Of a stretch of DNA of 64,000 nucleotides, positions 8,259 to 17,474 are shown in pieces. Source of the stretch: Flavobacterium muglaense (lineage in GTDB: Bacteria; Bacteroidota; Bacteroidia; Flavobacteriales; Flavobacteriaceae); contig NZ_JACRUK010000005.1 in assembly GCF_014305155.1 (NCBI RefSeq), positions 1 through 64,000 of the forward strand. Direction: 5' to 3'. Position numbers and translations under genes: made by a program. The notes below the pieces were generated by a model that was not told the origin of the DNA, did no database searches, and saw only the letters and a list, made by a program, of their open reading frames with translations. Positions within the stretch are counted from its first letter, which is position 1. Every line of letters starts with the position of its first letter.

Positions 8259-9026
8259 ATGGAAAAGGATTTTAGATATTCAAACTGGGTTATTGCATTG
8301 CCACTATTTTCGGTACTGTTATTATGGTTTGTGTATTGGCTCGAAATCCGGTATGATTATGATTTTGTTGAAAACGGAATTTTACCTAGAACATTTTCGG
8401 GCTTACAGGGAGTTATTTTTAGTCCATTCATCCACTCCGATATGGAGCATTTATACAGTAACTCCATTCCTTTATTGATTTTATTGGCTGCCTTACAGTT
8501 TTTTTATGCTAAGCAGTCTTTGCTTGTTGTTACATTGGGAATTATTTTTTCTGGTCTTGTAACATGGTTTATAGGTAGAGATAGTTATCATATAGGCGCG
8601 AGTGGACTTATTTATGTCTTAGTAAGTTTTATCTTTCTCAAAGGAATTTTAACAAAGTACTATAGACTAGTAGCGCTGTCACTTGCTGTGATTATGTTTT
8701 ACGGCGGAATGATCTGGTATGTTTTTCCAAAAGTTGATGAGACTATTTCGTGGGAAGGTCATCTTGCCGGAATGGTTACAGGATTTATGTTGGCTATTTT
8801 TCTAAAAATACCGGACTATGAAAAGGTCATAAAGTACGAATGGGAACATCCTAACTATGATCCTTCGCAAGACAAGTTCATGCAACGTTTTGATGAAAAT
8901 GGTGTTTTTGTGAATCTGCCTCCTGTAGAAATAGAGGAGGAGATGCAATCGTATTATTCTTCAAACTATGTTGTTAATTACGATTTTATCGAAAGCAAAA
9001 AAAATGAACCAAAACCGGAGTCTTGA
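8259..9026 (+). CDS. Rhomboid-family intramembrane serine protease
   Basis: The 255-residue polytopic protein has about six hydrophobic segments between residues 12 and 185. The rhomboid signatures are complete: an HSDMEHLYSNSIPLL block (59-73), the nucleophile Ser115 in GASGL, and the general base His168 in WEGHLAGMVTGF. This Ser/His dyad cleaves membrane-embedded substrates. A hydrophilic acidic tail of about 65 residues follows the last membrane span and is predicted cytosolic. The substrate is unknown. It is transcribed away from rarA and converges with rlmB, with no strong terminator in the 49-base gap. Confidence 0.9.
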   Translation: MEKDFRYSNWVIALPLFSVLLLWFVYWLEIRYDYDFVENGILPRTFSGLQGVIFSPFIHSDMEHLYSNSIPLLILLAALQFFYAKQSLLVVTLGIIFSGLVTWFIGRDSYHIGASGLIYVLVSFIFLKGILTKYYRLVALSLAVIMFYGGMIWYVFPKVDETISWEGHLAGMVTGFMLAIFLKIPDYEKVIKYEWEHPNYDPSQDKFMQRFDENGVFVNLPPVEIEEEMQSYYSSNYVVNYDFIESKKNEPKPES

Positions 9027-9075
9027 TTCATTTATTATTTTGATTTTATTCTTAGCTTAAAAATAAATTTTTGTA

Positions 9076-9810
9076 TTAGCTTCTTTGACGTACCGCTTCA
9101 TATAAAAAAGCACCACAAGCTACAGACACGTTTAGTGAACCTATAGTTCCAAACATTGGTAGCTTAGCTTTTTCGTCAACAATTTTTAGTACAGAAGGGT
9201 TTACACCACGATCTTCAGATCCCATAATAATCGCAACTGGCTCGTTAAGCGAAATATCATAGATGTTTTGATCTGTTTTCTCAGTAGCAGCAACAGTTTT
9301 TATTCCGCTTGCTTGCAAAAGAAAGATAGCGTCTTTTATATGTTCTACTTTACAAATAGGAATGTTAAAAACAGCACCTGCAGATGTTTTTACCGTGTCA
9401 CCATTAACTGGCGCCGATCCTGCTTTTTGAACGATGATTCCATTGACTCCAGTACATTCAGCAGTTCTGATAATCGCACCAAAGTTACGGGCATCAGATA
9501 TTTGATCAAGAATTAAAAATAATGGAGTTTTACCATTTTCTACCACAGTATTAATTAGTGTCTCTAAATCAAAAAATGAGATAGGAGATATAGTTGCAAC
9601 AGCACCTTGATGATTATTTGGTGTTAGTCTGTTTAGCTTTTCAACTGGAACATAAGAAAAATTTATGTTACCGCGTTTCATGACTTTCATCAAGTCTTTC
9701 ATTAGTTCGCTGCTTGCTTCCTTTTGAATGTAAACTTTATCAACTGTTGCGCCTGCTTGAATCGCTTCAATTATCGCTCGTATTCCAAATATTTGATGTT
9801 CTTTTTCCAT
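9076..9810 (-). CDS. rlmB: 23S rRNA (guanosine-2'-O-)-methyltransferase RlmB
   Basis: The 244-residue SpoU/TrmH-class (SPOUT) methyltransferase methylates the 2'-hydroxyl of G2251 (E. coli numbering) in the peptidyl-transferase P-loop of 23S rRNA, using S-adenosylmethionine. The N-terminal substrate-binding domain is IFGIRAIIEAIQAGATVDKVYIQ. The trefoil-knot motifs are LILDQISDARNFGAIIRTAECTG (motif 1), IIMGSEDRGVNPSV (motif 2) and LPMFGTIGSLNVSVACGAFLYEAVRQ (motif 3). Length is typical. A -7 box lies four bases upstream of the ATG, implying a leaderless message. Confidence 0.93.
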   Translation of the reverse strand: MEKEHQIFGIRAIIEAIQAGATVDKVYIQKEASSELMKDLMKVMKRGNINFSYVPVEKLNRLTPNNHQGAVATISPISFFDLETLINTVVENGKTPLFLILDQISDARNFGAIIRTAECTGVNGIIVQKAGSAPVNGDTVKTSAGAVFNIPICKVEHIKDAIFLLQASGIKTVAATEKTDQNIYDISLNEPVAIIMGSEDRGVNPSVLKIVDEKAKLPMFGTIGSLNVSVACGAFLYEAVRQRS

Positions 9811-9814
9811 GGTG

Positions 9815-9822
9815 CAAATATA
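9815..9822 (-). promoter_or_regulatory. -7 promoter box of rlmB, adjacent to the start codon
   Basis: On the minus strand TATATTTG matches TAnnTTTG exactly and is followed by CACC and then the ATG of rlmB. Transcription would start at or next to the ATG. The box directly follows the T-run of the susD terminator. Confidence 0.6.
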
Positions 9823-9823
9823 T

Positions 9824-9860
9824 AAAAAAAAACCACCACTAATGAAAGTGATGGTTTTTT
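9824..9860 (-). terminator. Intrinsic terminator after susD
   Basis: The stem pairs 9827-9840 with 9847-9860 (one A-C mismatch, six-base loop) and, read on the minus strand, ends in a run of nine T. It closes the susC-susD transcript just upstream of the rlmB promoter. Confidence 0.85.
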
Positions 9861-9878
9861 ACAACTTGTTAATTCAAA

Positions 9879-11321
9879 TTAATTGTGAACTGGTGTTTTA
9901 GTTACAATTGATGGAATTGGACTTGGTGTATTTGGATTTGCGTTAATCTCAACTTGTGGATACAAGAATCTCTGAGGAGTTCCAGCTTTTCCAGTTTTTA
10001 GTTGAATTTCAGCAATATTTTTACTTCTACCAAAGTCTGTATAACTTTCAAATGATCCCATGAAATAAATGTATCTTTCTTGATAGATTTCTCTCAATAA
10101 TGCATTTTGTGAAGTTAATGATCCCGTGGTGTTTTCTACTCCTCCTAGTACAAAATCAGTAGCAAGATAAGGTAGGTAGCTAAATGTTGCAGAGTCGTAT
10201 CCTGAGTTGTCTATTCCTATAGAATATCCAGTATTCAATAAAGCTCTGTAGTTGTTGTAAGACGTTAATCCTGCTGCAAATGAAGTTCTAGTATCAGCTT
10301 CTGCAATGATTAATAACATTTCTCCGTATGTTACCAAAGGCATTGGTGAATCACTACCAAATTTACCGTTAGTTCCACCGTAGTCACCACCATAGATGTT
10401 TAGACCGTAAGGAGACCAATATTCGTCGTTGTAGCTAAATGCTAATCTAGCGCTTTCATCAGTTTTAGCATTTCCTCTGTATAATGCATTTGTTGGGTCT
10501 AACAATCTAGCTGCATAACCATCTCCAGACATATAATCATCTCTGTCAATAACTAAGAATGAGTAGAAAGGATTGAAACTTTGTCCATAAGAATTAGCAA
10601 ATTGTGCTTTGAAATCATCAGCAGCACTGCTCATTCCTAATACTGCATTTGTTTTTGCTAATGGATAGTTTCCTACGTGAAGGTAGTATCTTGCTTTAAG
10701 TGAATAAGCAAGTTTGATCCATTTTGCTCTGTCTCCACCGTAATACAAATCTTTAGCAGCTGGAATCGTTCCAGTTGAGTTTAAATTTGTAATTGCGTTA
10801 GTAAGTAAAATTTGAAGGCTGGCATAGATTGCAGCTTGTGAATCATACTTTGGATTTGGGTTATTACCAGTAATGTCCAATTCAGAGTATGGAGCATCAC
10901 CCCATAATGAAGTTACAGTTCCCATACAATGCGCCTCGATTACTTGAAGAGCACCTTTTAACTTTGGATTTACTTCTGCATCTGCTTTAGCTTGAGCTAT
11001 TTTAGATTGCGTAATACAGTTTACATAAGCTGTATTCCAACTATCGTCAAATTCTGAAGCAGTTGTGTTGTTCCAATCGTTTAATGCAACATATTGTCTG
11101 TTTTCACCATTTGCTTGATTCAACCAAATCATTACATCTCTAGTTGTTGAACTAGTTTGAAAGAACTGATCAGCCAAAAGAACTCCTTGAAATAAGTTCG
11201 AAGCATCTGAGTCCGTTAATAAATCTGGATCAACGTTCATGTCTTCTACATAACTAGTACAACTAAATATAGTTGATACTGCTAAGCATAGACTTGCTAT
11301 TTTTATAAAAGTATTTTTCAT
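9879..11321 (-). CDS. SusD/RagB-family outer-membrane lipoprotein
   Basis: The 480-residue surface lipoprotein is the substrate-binding partner of the SusC channel encoded immediately upstream. The signal peptide ends in a lipobox (STIFSC, Cys21), followed by a short acidic region (SYVEDMNVDPD) typical of surface export in Bacteroidota. The sequence matches the SusD-like type 2 branch: NLFQGVLLADQFFQ, a TPR-like helical core (IAQAKADAEVNPKLKGALQVIEAHCMGTVTSLWGDAPYSE), KLAYSLKARYYLHVGNY, and MPLVTYGEMLLIIAEA. A C-terminal LLREIYQERYIYFMGSFESYTDFGR is also characteristic. The ligand (glycan or peptide) cannot be read from sequence; no glycoside hydrolase, sulfatase or peptidase is encoded nearby. 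Confidence 0.9.
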   Translation of the reverse strand: MKNTFIKIASLCLAVSTIFSCTSYVEDMNVDPDLLTDSDASNLFQGVLLADQFFQTSSTTRDVMIWLNQANGENRQYVALNDWNNTTASEFDDSWNTAYVNCITQSKIAQAKADAEVNPKLKGALQVIEAHCMGTVTSLWGDAPYSELDITGNNPNPKYDSQAAIYASLQILLTNAITNLNSTGTIPAAKDLYYGGDRAKWIKLAYSLKARYYLHVGNYPLAKTNAVLGMSSAADDFKAQFANSYGQSFNPFYSFLVIDRDDYMSGDGYAARLLDPTNALYRGNAKTDESARLAFSYNDEYWSPYGLNIYGGDYGGTNGKFGSDSPMPLVTYGEMLLIIAEADTRTSFAAGLTSYNNYRALLNTGYSIGIDNSGYDSATFSYLPYLATDFVLGGVENTTGSLTSQNALLREIYQERYIYFMGSFESYTDFGRSKNIAEIQLKTGKAGTPQRFLYPQVEINANPNTPSPIPSIVTKTPVHN

Positions 11322-11325
11322 GTTT

Positions 11326-14300
11326 TTAGAATTTTAAATTAACGCTAAATAAAATTGATTTAGTGTTTGGGCTATTGAAATATTGTAAACCTCTTCCGTT
11401 TGAACCACCTGTAAGGTTAGTTTCTGGATCTTGTCCAAGGTCTTTGGCTTCAGTCCATAACCATAAATTTCTTCCTGTTCCTGTGAAAGTAATACTTTCA
11501 ACTCCTAATTTAGAATCTTTTAATTTTAATAGGTATGACAAGCTTAGTTCTCTCCATTTAATCCACGATGCAGATTTTACGAATTGCTCTCCAACTGGTC
11601 CAAATCCTCCACCAATTGATTGGTACCAAGATTGATCAAGTAAAACATTACCTGCTCCAAAGTCTCTTAAGTTACCTCTTATGGTTCCTACAGGAATTGT
11701 TGCTCCTGCGTAGTTTACTGTAGGGCTTGTCAACGTAACTTCGTTAGCTGTTTCCCATGTTCTACCAAAGTTGTTTAATGCTCCGTTTGTTCCATCCCAT
11801 AAGTCTCCACCGATAGAGGCGTCAAACAATGTGCTAAGTTTGAAGTTTTTGTATGAGATAGATGTTCCAATGGCAGCTCTAAAATCAGGGTTAGGGTTTC
11901 CTATTACTCCTTCAGCATCTGCAACAGTTGGGAATCCATTTGCATCTAGTATCATTGCTCCATTTGCATCTCTATCAAATTTACCACCCCAAAGTACTCC
12001 TAAAGGCTGTCCTAGAACGGCACGAGAAGATGATCCTGTAAATCCATTTAAAAATAATGATTCAGTTCCTGTTAATTTAGTAACTTCATTCACGTTTTTA
12101 CTCCAGTTACCAAAAATGGTCCATTTGATTGGTGAGTCGTAAGATAGCATGTTTGCATCAAATTCTAACTCAACTCCACGGTTTTGAATTGTAGCAAAGT
12201 TTCCATAACGACCACTGTACGTAGAACTACCGTTTAAGGGTACGTCAACTAGTAAGTCTTTTGTTTCGTTTGTATAGTAAGTAAGGTTTAAGTTGATTCT
12301 TTTGAAGAATTCTAAATCTGTTCCTACTTCAAATTCAGTTTTAATTTCTGGTTTTAAATCTGAGTTTCCACGTGTTGCTGATCTTTGGAATGAACCGTTA
12401 TAAACTCCTGAATCGTATGCTGGCCCCCATCCTTCAGCTCCTGTAGCAGAATTGAAGTAAGTAGTTCCTGCGTATGGTCTAGGAATAGAAGCAATTTGTC
12501 CAAATGTTAATCTTAATTTTCCATTTGTTAAAATTTGACTGTCTAAATCCTTAGTGAATTTATAAGCAAATTCTGCAGTTGGATAGAAATATACTTTTAA
12601 GTTCGGAGCATAAGATGAAGCTGTTTCAAAACGACCTCCTAATGTTAAAAATAAGTAATCTTTGTAATCAAACGCTGCTGAGAAATAAGCTCCGCTTAGT
12701 TTTGAGTAAGTTCTGTCTAAGAAAGTTGTTTTGTCATTGATAAGTGCATTGTCATAAGAGAATTTATCTGTATCAATTAAGAAATTTTTATAGGTTCCTC
12801 CTCTTTGATCGTAGTTTGTTTGAGCAAAGTTGATTCCTGCAAGGTAATTTAAACCTAAGTCTTCGTTGATGGCAACATCACCTAAAGCCATAAAGTCAAC
12901 GTTGAATTGTTGGTAATCAGTTACGCTTTCACTTGCACTACCGCCTCCACCGTTTTCTGCTGAGTTCATCGGGAACATTGAAATCCTTTTGTCACTGTAG
13001 CCGTCTAAACCAAGTCTAGCAATTAACGACATGAATTTGTTTACTTCGTGTTTAAGTTCAAAACCAGCAACATAGCGCTCCACTGTGTTAGGGTTCTTTT
13101 GTACGTCAGTTGTCCACAATGGATTGTTGTAACTAGGGTTTCTGTCAGTAGCGTTTGTCCCTACGTCTTGTCTGTAAGCTCTTTGGCTGTTTAGTGAAGG
13201 AACTCCGTTTCTGTAATTTGTTCCTAGGAAATCTCTGTTGTCAAAGTCAGCTGGAGTTCTGTATAGTCCTAAAAATAATCCAGCTAAGTTAGATCCTGTT
13301 TGAACTCTGTTTGAGTTAACTGAAGAGTATCCAAATTTACTTTTAAATGTTGTTTTGTCACCTATTTTTGATTCAGATGAGAAATCAACACTTGTTCTTT
13401 CGTAAGTTGAGTTTCTTACAACTCCTTCTTGGTTCGTGTTACCAATTCCAAGGTAGAAGTTGGTGTTTTCTCCACCACCACTAATTCCAATGTGGTTATC
13501 AATGTTGTGTCCGTTACCTATTACCGAATCCATGTTAGAGTCGTTGAAATTGGCAGTACTGTTTTTTGTTGATACAGGGTAGATTGTGTTACCGTTATTA
13601 GATATGAAATACTGACCTGATGTGTTGAATACGTCATTTCCTCCAGCTCTTGTAGATATTTTATCACCAAACGAGTTAGCGTTATTTCTTACGGGTGCAC
13701 CATTAGCTCTAAATTGGCCTATATTAAGTCCGTCGATTCCTTGTCCGTAAATATTTTGTAGATCCATTTTTACATTCACCTTGTCAAATGACACGCTAGA
13801 GTTAATGTCTACAGATATTTTTCCTTTTTTTCCTTTTTTAGTTGTAATTAACACAACTCCATTGGCAGCTCTGTATCCCCATAATGCAGCAGCAGATGCT
13901 CCTTTTAGTACTTGAACAGAAGCGATATCATTTGGATTGATGTCATTCATTCTACTTTGTTGACCAACTCCATCAGTTCCACTTCCTAATTCGTCACTTG
14001 ACATTGGTATACCGTCAATAACAAATAATGGTTGTGTAGATCCAGTGATTGAGTTTTGACCTCTAATTTGGATATATGCTCCAGATCCTGGGTCTCCAGA
14101 GTTTGATACGATGCTAACACTTGATGCTTTTGCAGATAAACCTTTTAATAAAGATGTTTCTCCTGAATTTGCAATAACGTCTCCTTTTACTTTTGAGTAA
14201 GATGAAGCACTTTGGTTTTTCTTAACCTCGATACCTAATACGTTAATTGTAACACCTTCAAGTTCTAGTGCATCTCCTTGAAGTTTTACGTTGATTGAAG

Positions 14301-14562
14301 ATGAAGAAGCCTTAAATTCTTGTGTTTTCATACCAATGTAGCTGAAAATTATAATTTGGCTTGCAGCAGCTTTGATAGAATATTTTCCGTCAAAATCAGT
14401 TTGTGTTCCAGTCTTAGTTCCTTTAACTAATACGCTTACACCTGGTAAAGGCATTCCTGTATTGTCAGAAACAACTCCCGTAACAGCTCTCTCTTGCGCA
14501 AATGTTAATTGCGCCATAAGTACTATTAATAGCACTAAGATTCCATTGAACTTTAGTTTCAT
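11326..14562 (-). CDS. SusC/RagA-family TonB-linked outer-membrane transporter
   Basis: This 1078-residue TonB-dependent transporter is the barrel partner of the SusD gene, four bases downstream. It has a signal peptide (1-22, LLIVLMAQLTFAQE), then a carboxypeptidase-regulatory-like domain (about 25-105: AVTGVVSDNTGMPLPGVSVL, FDGKYSIKA). Next is the plug domain with RGQNSITGSTQPLFVIDGIPM, the SusC signature, and VLKGASAAALWGYRAANGVVLITTKKG. A large beta barrel follows, ending in an aromatic C-terminal strand (ILFSVNLKF). It would import ligands delivered by SusD using TonB energy. No sigma/anti-sigma pair or hybrid sensor adjoins, so regulation is unknown. Confidence 0.95.
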   Translation of the reverse strand: MKLKFNGILVLLIVLMAQLTFAQERAVTGVVSDNTGMPLPGVSVLVKGTKTGTQTDFDGKYSIKAAASQIIIFSYIGMKTQEFKASSSSINVKLQGDALELEGVTINVLGIEVKKNQSASSYSKVKGDVIANSGETSLLKGLSAKASSVSIVSNSGDPGSGAYIQIRGQNSITGSTQPLFVIDGIPMSSDELGSGTDGVGQQSRMNDINPNDIASVQVLKGASAAALWGYRAANGVVLITTKKGKKGKISVDINSSVSFDKVNVKMDLQNIYGQGIDGLNIGQFRANGAPVRNNANSFGDKISTRAGGNDVFNTSGQYFISNNGNTIYPVSTKNSTANFNDSNMDSVIGNGHNIDNHIGISGGGENTNFYLGIGNTNQEGVVRNSTYERTSVDFSSESKIGDKTTFKSKFGYSSVNSNRVQTGSNLAGLFLGLYRTPADFDNRDFLGTNYRNGVPSLNSQRAYRQDVGTNATDRNPSYNNPLWTTDVQKNPNTVERYVAGFELKHEVNKFMSLIARLGLDGYSDKRISMFPMNSAENGGGGSASESVTDYQQFNVDFMALGDVAINEDLGLNYLAGINFAQTNYDQRGGTYKNFLIDTDKFSYDNALINDKTTFLDRTYSKLSGAYFSAAFDYKDYLFLTLGGRFETASSYAPNLKVYFYPTAEFAYKFTKDLDSQILTNGKLRLTFGQIASIPRPYAGTTYFNSATGAEGWGPAYDSGVYNGSFQRSATRGNSDLKPEIKTEFEVGTDLEFFKRINLNLTYYTNETKDLLVDVPLNGSSTYSGRYGNFATIQNRGVELEFDANMLSYDSPIKWTIFGNWSKNVNEVTKLTGTESLFLNGFTGSSSRAVLGQPLGVLWGGKFDRDANGAMILDANGFPTVADAEGVIGNPNPDFRAAIGTSISYKNFKLSTLFDASIGGDLWDGTNGALNNFGRTWETANEVTLTSPTVNYAGATIPVGTIRGNLRDFGAGNVLLDQSWYQSIGGGFGPVGEQFVKSASWIKWRELSLSYLLKLKDSKLGVESITFTGTGRNLWLWTEAKDLGQDPETNLTGGSNGRGLQYFNSPNTKSILFSVNLKF

Positions 14563-14647
14563 TTTAAATTGTTTTGAATTAGTTTGACAAAACTCTTAAT
14601 AATTTGTTAACTTTCCTAATAACTAGTTTGTTATTTTGTGTGCATAC

Positions 14648-16348
14648 TTAAAATTTAACATTATAACTAATATATAGGATTGTGTTATAAAATTTTATTG
14701 CTTCGTTTTTTTGACTGCCGTTTGCAAGAGATATTTTTAAGTTTCCATTCTTCATTTCGGCACCTAAACCGAGGCCTGTACTTAGTAATTTTTGGTTTTT
14801 GGTGGTTGAGGAATTCGCGAAGGGGTTTTTTAATATGCTGTAATCTAGTATAGTATGTATGTATAGGGATGTTGTTAGTAAATAGCGGTATTCTGTCGCT
14901 AGTGTTGTGGAGTAGGATGCTTGAAGGGAGTTTTCGTTGAATCCACGAATGCTGTTTATGCCGCCAAATCTTTGTAATTCGTTGATGGTGTATGTTTTGC
15001 TTTTTAAATAGTAAGTAAGTAAATGTGTATTAAAGTAGTTTTTTTTATTTATGTTAAAATTATGTTGACAATCAATTTGTAGGAATGTTTGTTTCGGGTA
15101 TGGGTTGGTGTTGTCTTTGCCTGTGTTTGTTCGCGTACCTGTGCCGGTTTTGATAGATAGATTGGTTTTTTTTTGGAAAATAGTGTTGTTCTCGTTTTTG
15201 GTATAGGTTAAGTTCACTGTGTAGAAAGCGTTTTTGTAGTCAGAGATTGTTGTGCTGTTTGTGTTTTGTATGTCGCTCGATGTTGTGGATTGTTTTCCTA
15301 TTAGAATGCTTGTTTTTGGATTTAGTAGGTATCCGAGTTCAAAACTTGTTTTCGTATTTTGAAAGATGCTGTCTTGTTTAAAAATTTCAATTTGGCTATG
15401 CAGGCTTAACGGGATGTTAAATAAGTAAGGTATTTGAACGTTGGTTCGAAAAGTGGTTTGCTTGTTGTTGTCGTTCTTCCAAAATAACGTCAGTTGTTCT
15501 CCTGCTAGTAAAATGTTTTCTAGTTTTAGATCAAGATAGCCGTTAAGTGTTAGTTTGTTTTGTTTGTCAGTATTAAAGCCGATGTATCCGTCAAAATTGT
15601 TTGACTTTCTTTTTTTAAGGTAAATAAAAACTTTGGTGGAGTCTGTGGTGAATAGTATTTCGGGATATTTTGTTTGTGTTGCGTAGGAGATGCTTTCGAA
15701 ATCTTTGTATATTATGCTTGCGGTTTTTTGATTGTAAATTTGCTTGCTGTATTTTTTTTTAATTTGTGTTAAAAAGCCTTTTGGTAGAAAGTGCTTGTTG
15801 TTAGCGTAGTTTATGGTGATGTCGTCTATTTTTCTTTGTTTTTCGGTCTTGAATAGGAGTTGTGCATGTAGAGTTTCGTTTGCTGTGTAGATCTTGGTTA
15901 GTTTTAGGGTGGTGAATGCGTATCCGTTTTTTTCTAAATATTGAATTTGATTATTGAGGAAAGTTTCTAGTGCAGCGTATGGTAGTTCTATTTCTGTTTG
16001 ATCGGGGGCGTAGGATAGTTTTTCTTTGAAGTTTGTCGCGTCTTTTATGTTGATGATTGCTTTTTTTATTTGCTTCCGGAGTGATAATGTTCCGGTGTAT
16101 AATGAGTCGTTGGTTTTTGTGATTGCGATTGTTTGAGTGTTTATAAATCCTTTTTTGGTTAATTTTTCTACAGTATTTTTTATTTCGTTTTCTATGGATT
16201 TAGTGTTTAAGTGATTTTTATTGTAGAGGGTGGAGTCTATTGTTTGGGTTTCATAGGTTGATTTTCCTATCAGGTTTAGTTGTATGGATTGGCTATAGCA
16301 GGTGATGCTTGTTATTAATAGTAATAGGTATAGTAGGGCTTGTTTCAA
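14648..16348 (-). CDS. Omp85/BamA-like outer-membrane barrel protein
   Basis: The 566-residue product has a signal peptide (1-19, ending CYSQ). The N-terminal half (about 25-230) is rich in Asn, Lys and Thr and has repeated beta-alpha pieces that look like POTRA-type domains (VEKLTKKGFINTQTI; LETFLNNQIQYLEKNGYAF). The C-terminal half is beta-rich and carries the Omp85 signature INSIRGFNENSL, with the RGF of strand L6, and ends in an outer-membrane-type terminal strand (LYISYNVKF). It is far shorter than BamA (about 750-900 residues), so it is an accessory Omp85 member. It lies upstream of susC with an 85-base gap. Function in assembly or secretion is inferred from fold only. Confidence 0.7.
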   Translation of the reverse strand: MKQALLYLLLLITSITCYSQSIQLNLIGKSTYETQTIDSTLYNKNHLNTKSIENEIKNTVEKLTKKGFINTQTIAITKTNDSLYTGTLSLRKQIKKAIINIKDATNFKEKLSYAPDQTEIELPYAALETFLNNQIQYLEKNGYAFTTLKLTKIYTANETLHAQLLFKTEKQRKIDDITINYANNKHFLPKGFLTQIKKKYSKQIYNQKTASIIYKDFESISYATQTKYPEILFTTDSTKVFIYLKKRKSNNFDGYIGFNTDKQNKLTLNGYLDLKLENILLAGEQLTLFWKNDNNKQTTFRTNVQIPYLFNIPLSLHSQIEIFKQDSIFQNTKTSFELGYLLNPKTSILIGKQSTTSSDIQNTNSTTISDYKNAFYTVNLTYTKNENNTIFQKKTNLSIKTGTGTRTNTGKDNTNPYPKQTFLQIDCQHNFNINKKNYFNTHLLTYYLKSKTYTINELQRFGGINSIRGFNENSLQASYSTTLATEYRYLLTTSLYIHTILDYSILKNPFANSSTTKNQKLLSTGLGLGAEMKNGNLKISLANGSQKNEAIKFYNTILYISYNVKF

Positions 16349-16446
16349 TGGGTTTGTTTTTTGTGATAAAAGTAATATAAAATTCTAAGTCTTTGCTGTA
16401 GAATTAATAGGGAGAAATAATCTTATTGAAAATTAATGAATTAACG

Positions 16447-16477
16447 TTTGTAGAGTGAAAAATAATTTATACATTTG
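16447..16477 (+). promoter_or_regulatory. Promoter of the ribosomal protein superoperon
   Basis: TTTG (16447-16450), a 19-base spacer and TACATTTG (16470-16477) match the Bacteroidota promoter consensus exactly. The predicted leader to the rpsL ATG is about 50 bases and contains a short CCCG/CGGG hairpin at 16482-16496. Confidence 0.85.
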
Positions 16478-16531
16478 CAACCCCGTAAAAAGCGGGAATT
16501 AAATATACATAATAAATTTTTAGTATTAATT

Positions 16532-16915
16532 ATGCCAACAATTCAACAATTAGTAAGAACAGGAAGAACTCAGATAACTAAGAAGAGTAAATCGGTTGCT
16601 TTAGATTCTTGTCCTCAAAGAAGAGGGGTTTGTACGCGTGTTTACACTACAACACCAAAAAAACCAAACTCTGCAATGCGTAAAGTAGCGCGTGTACGTT
16701 TGACAAATGGTAATGAAGTAAATGCCTACATCCCTGGTGAAGGACACAATTTACAAGAGCACTCGATAGTATTAGTTAGGGGTGGAAGGGTAAAAGATTT
16801 ACCAGGAGTTAGATATCACATCGTTCGTGGTGCACTTGATACGTCAGGAGTAGCAGGAAGAACGCAAAGAAGATCTAAGTACGGAGCAAAACGCCCAAAA
16901 GAAGCAAAAAAGTAA
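16532..16915 (+). CDS. rpsL: 30S ribosomal protein S12
   Basis: The 127-residue S12 helps decode at the A site. The family core is unmistakable: [14 protein letters not shown] at the start, [18 protein letters not shown], and [18 protein letters not shown] around the conserved PGVRYH loop. Lys42-equivalent residues in TTPKKPNSA are present, so no classical streptomycin-resistance change is evident. I chose the ATG at 16532: a longer reading from a TTG near 16475 would translate the promoter -7 box and leader. First gene of the 32-gene translation cluster. Confidence 0.98.
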
Positions 16916-16922
16916 TTTAAAG

Positions 16923-16964
16923 ACTTATGTTTATGGAGACGCGAGTAATCGTGTCTAGATAAGT
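16923..16964 (+). promoter_or_regulatory. Structured rpsL-rpsG intercistronic element (candidate S7 leader)
   Basis: An outer stem ACTTAT/ATAAGT (16923-16928 with 16959-16964) encloses an asymmetric eight-base bulge. Above it is an 8-bp stem (16937-16944 with 16949-16956) capped by a GTAA (GNRA-type) tetraloop. It ends 24 bases before the rpsG ATG. In E. coli, S7 represses translation by binding the rpsL-rpsG intercistronic RNA; the position here is equivalent, and the S7 target role is inferred. Confidence 0.65.
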
Positions 16965-16988
16965 ATGAATTTTTATTAAAAAAAAGAC

Positions 16989-17465
16989 ATGAGAAAAAGA
17001 GCGGCAAAGAAAAGACCACTTTTACCAGATCCAAGGTTTAACGACCAATTGGTAACACGTTTTGTGAACAACTTAATGTGGGATGGTAAGAAATCAACAG
17101 CTTTTAAAGTTTTTTATGATGCAATTGACATTATAGAGGCTAAGAAGCAAGATGCAGAGAAACCATCATTAGAAATTTGGAAAGATGCTTTAACTAATGT
17201 TATGCCTCACGTAGAAGTACGTAGTCGTAGAGTTGGTGGAGCTACATTTCAAATTCCAATGCAAATTCGTCCAGATAGAAAGATTTCTATGGCGATGAAA
17301 TGGTTAATTCTTTATTCAAGAAGAAGAAACGAAAAATCAATGGCTCAAAGGTTAGCTTCAGAATGTTTAGCTGCGGCTAAAGAAGAAGGAGCTGCTGTAA
17401 AGAAAAGAATGGATACTCACAAAATGGCAGAAGCTAATAAAGCTTTCTCTCACTTTAGATTTTAA
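16989..17465 (+). CDS. rpsG: 30S ribosomal protein S7
   Basis: The 158-residue S7 is a primary 16S rRNA binder that nucleates the 30S head near the E site. Diagnostic segments are [54 protein letters not shown] and [23 protein letters not shown]. The ATG lies 24 bases after a strong hairpin, in a gap of 73 bases, much wider than most gaps in this cluster. Translational autocontrol through that hairpin is a reasonable inference. Confidence 0.98.
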   Translation: MRKRAAKKRPLLPDPRFNDQLVTRFVNNLMWDGKKSTAFKVFYDAIDIIEAKKQDAEKPSLEIWKDALTNVMPHVEVRSRRVGGATFQIPMQIRPDRKISMAMKWLILYSRRRNEKSMAQRLASECLAAAKEEGAAVKKRMDTHKMAEANKAFSHFRF

Positions 17466-17474
17466 TTCTAAGAA

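Noticed and set aside
11363..14587. Several open frames antisense to susC
   Set aside because: They are shadows caused by codon bias in the long susC gene; no start signals or protein features.
16475..16531. N-terminal extension of S12 from a TTG codon
   Set aside because: It overlaps the promoter -7 box and leader; the standard S12 start MPTIQQL is at 16532.
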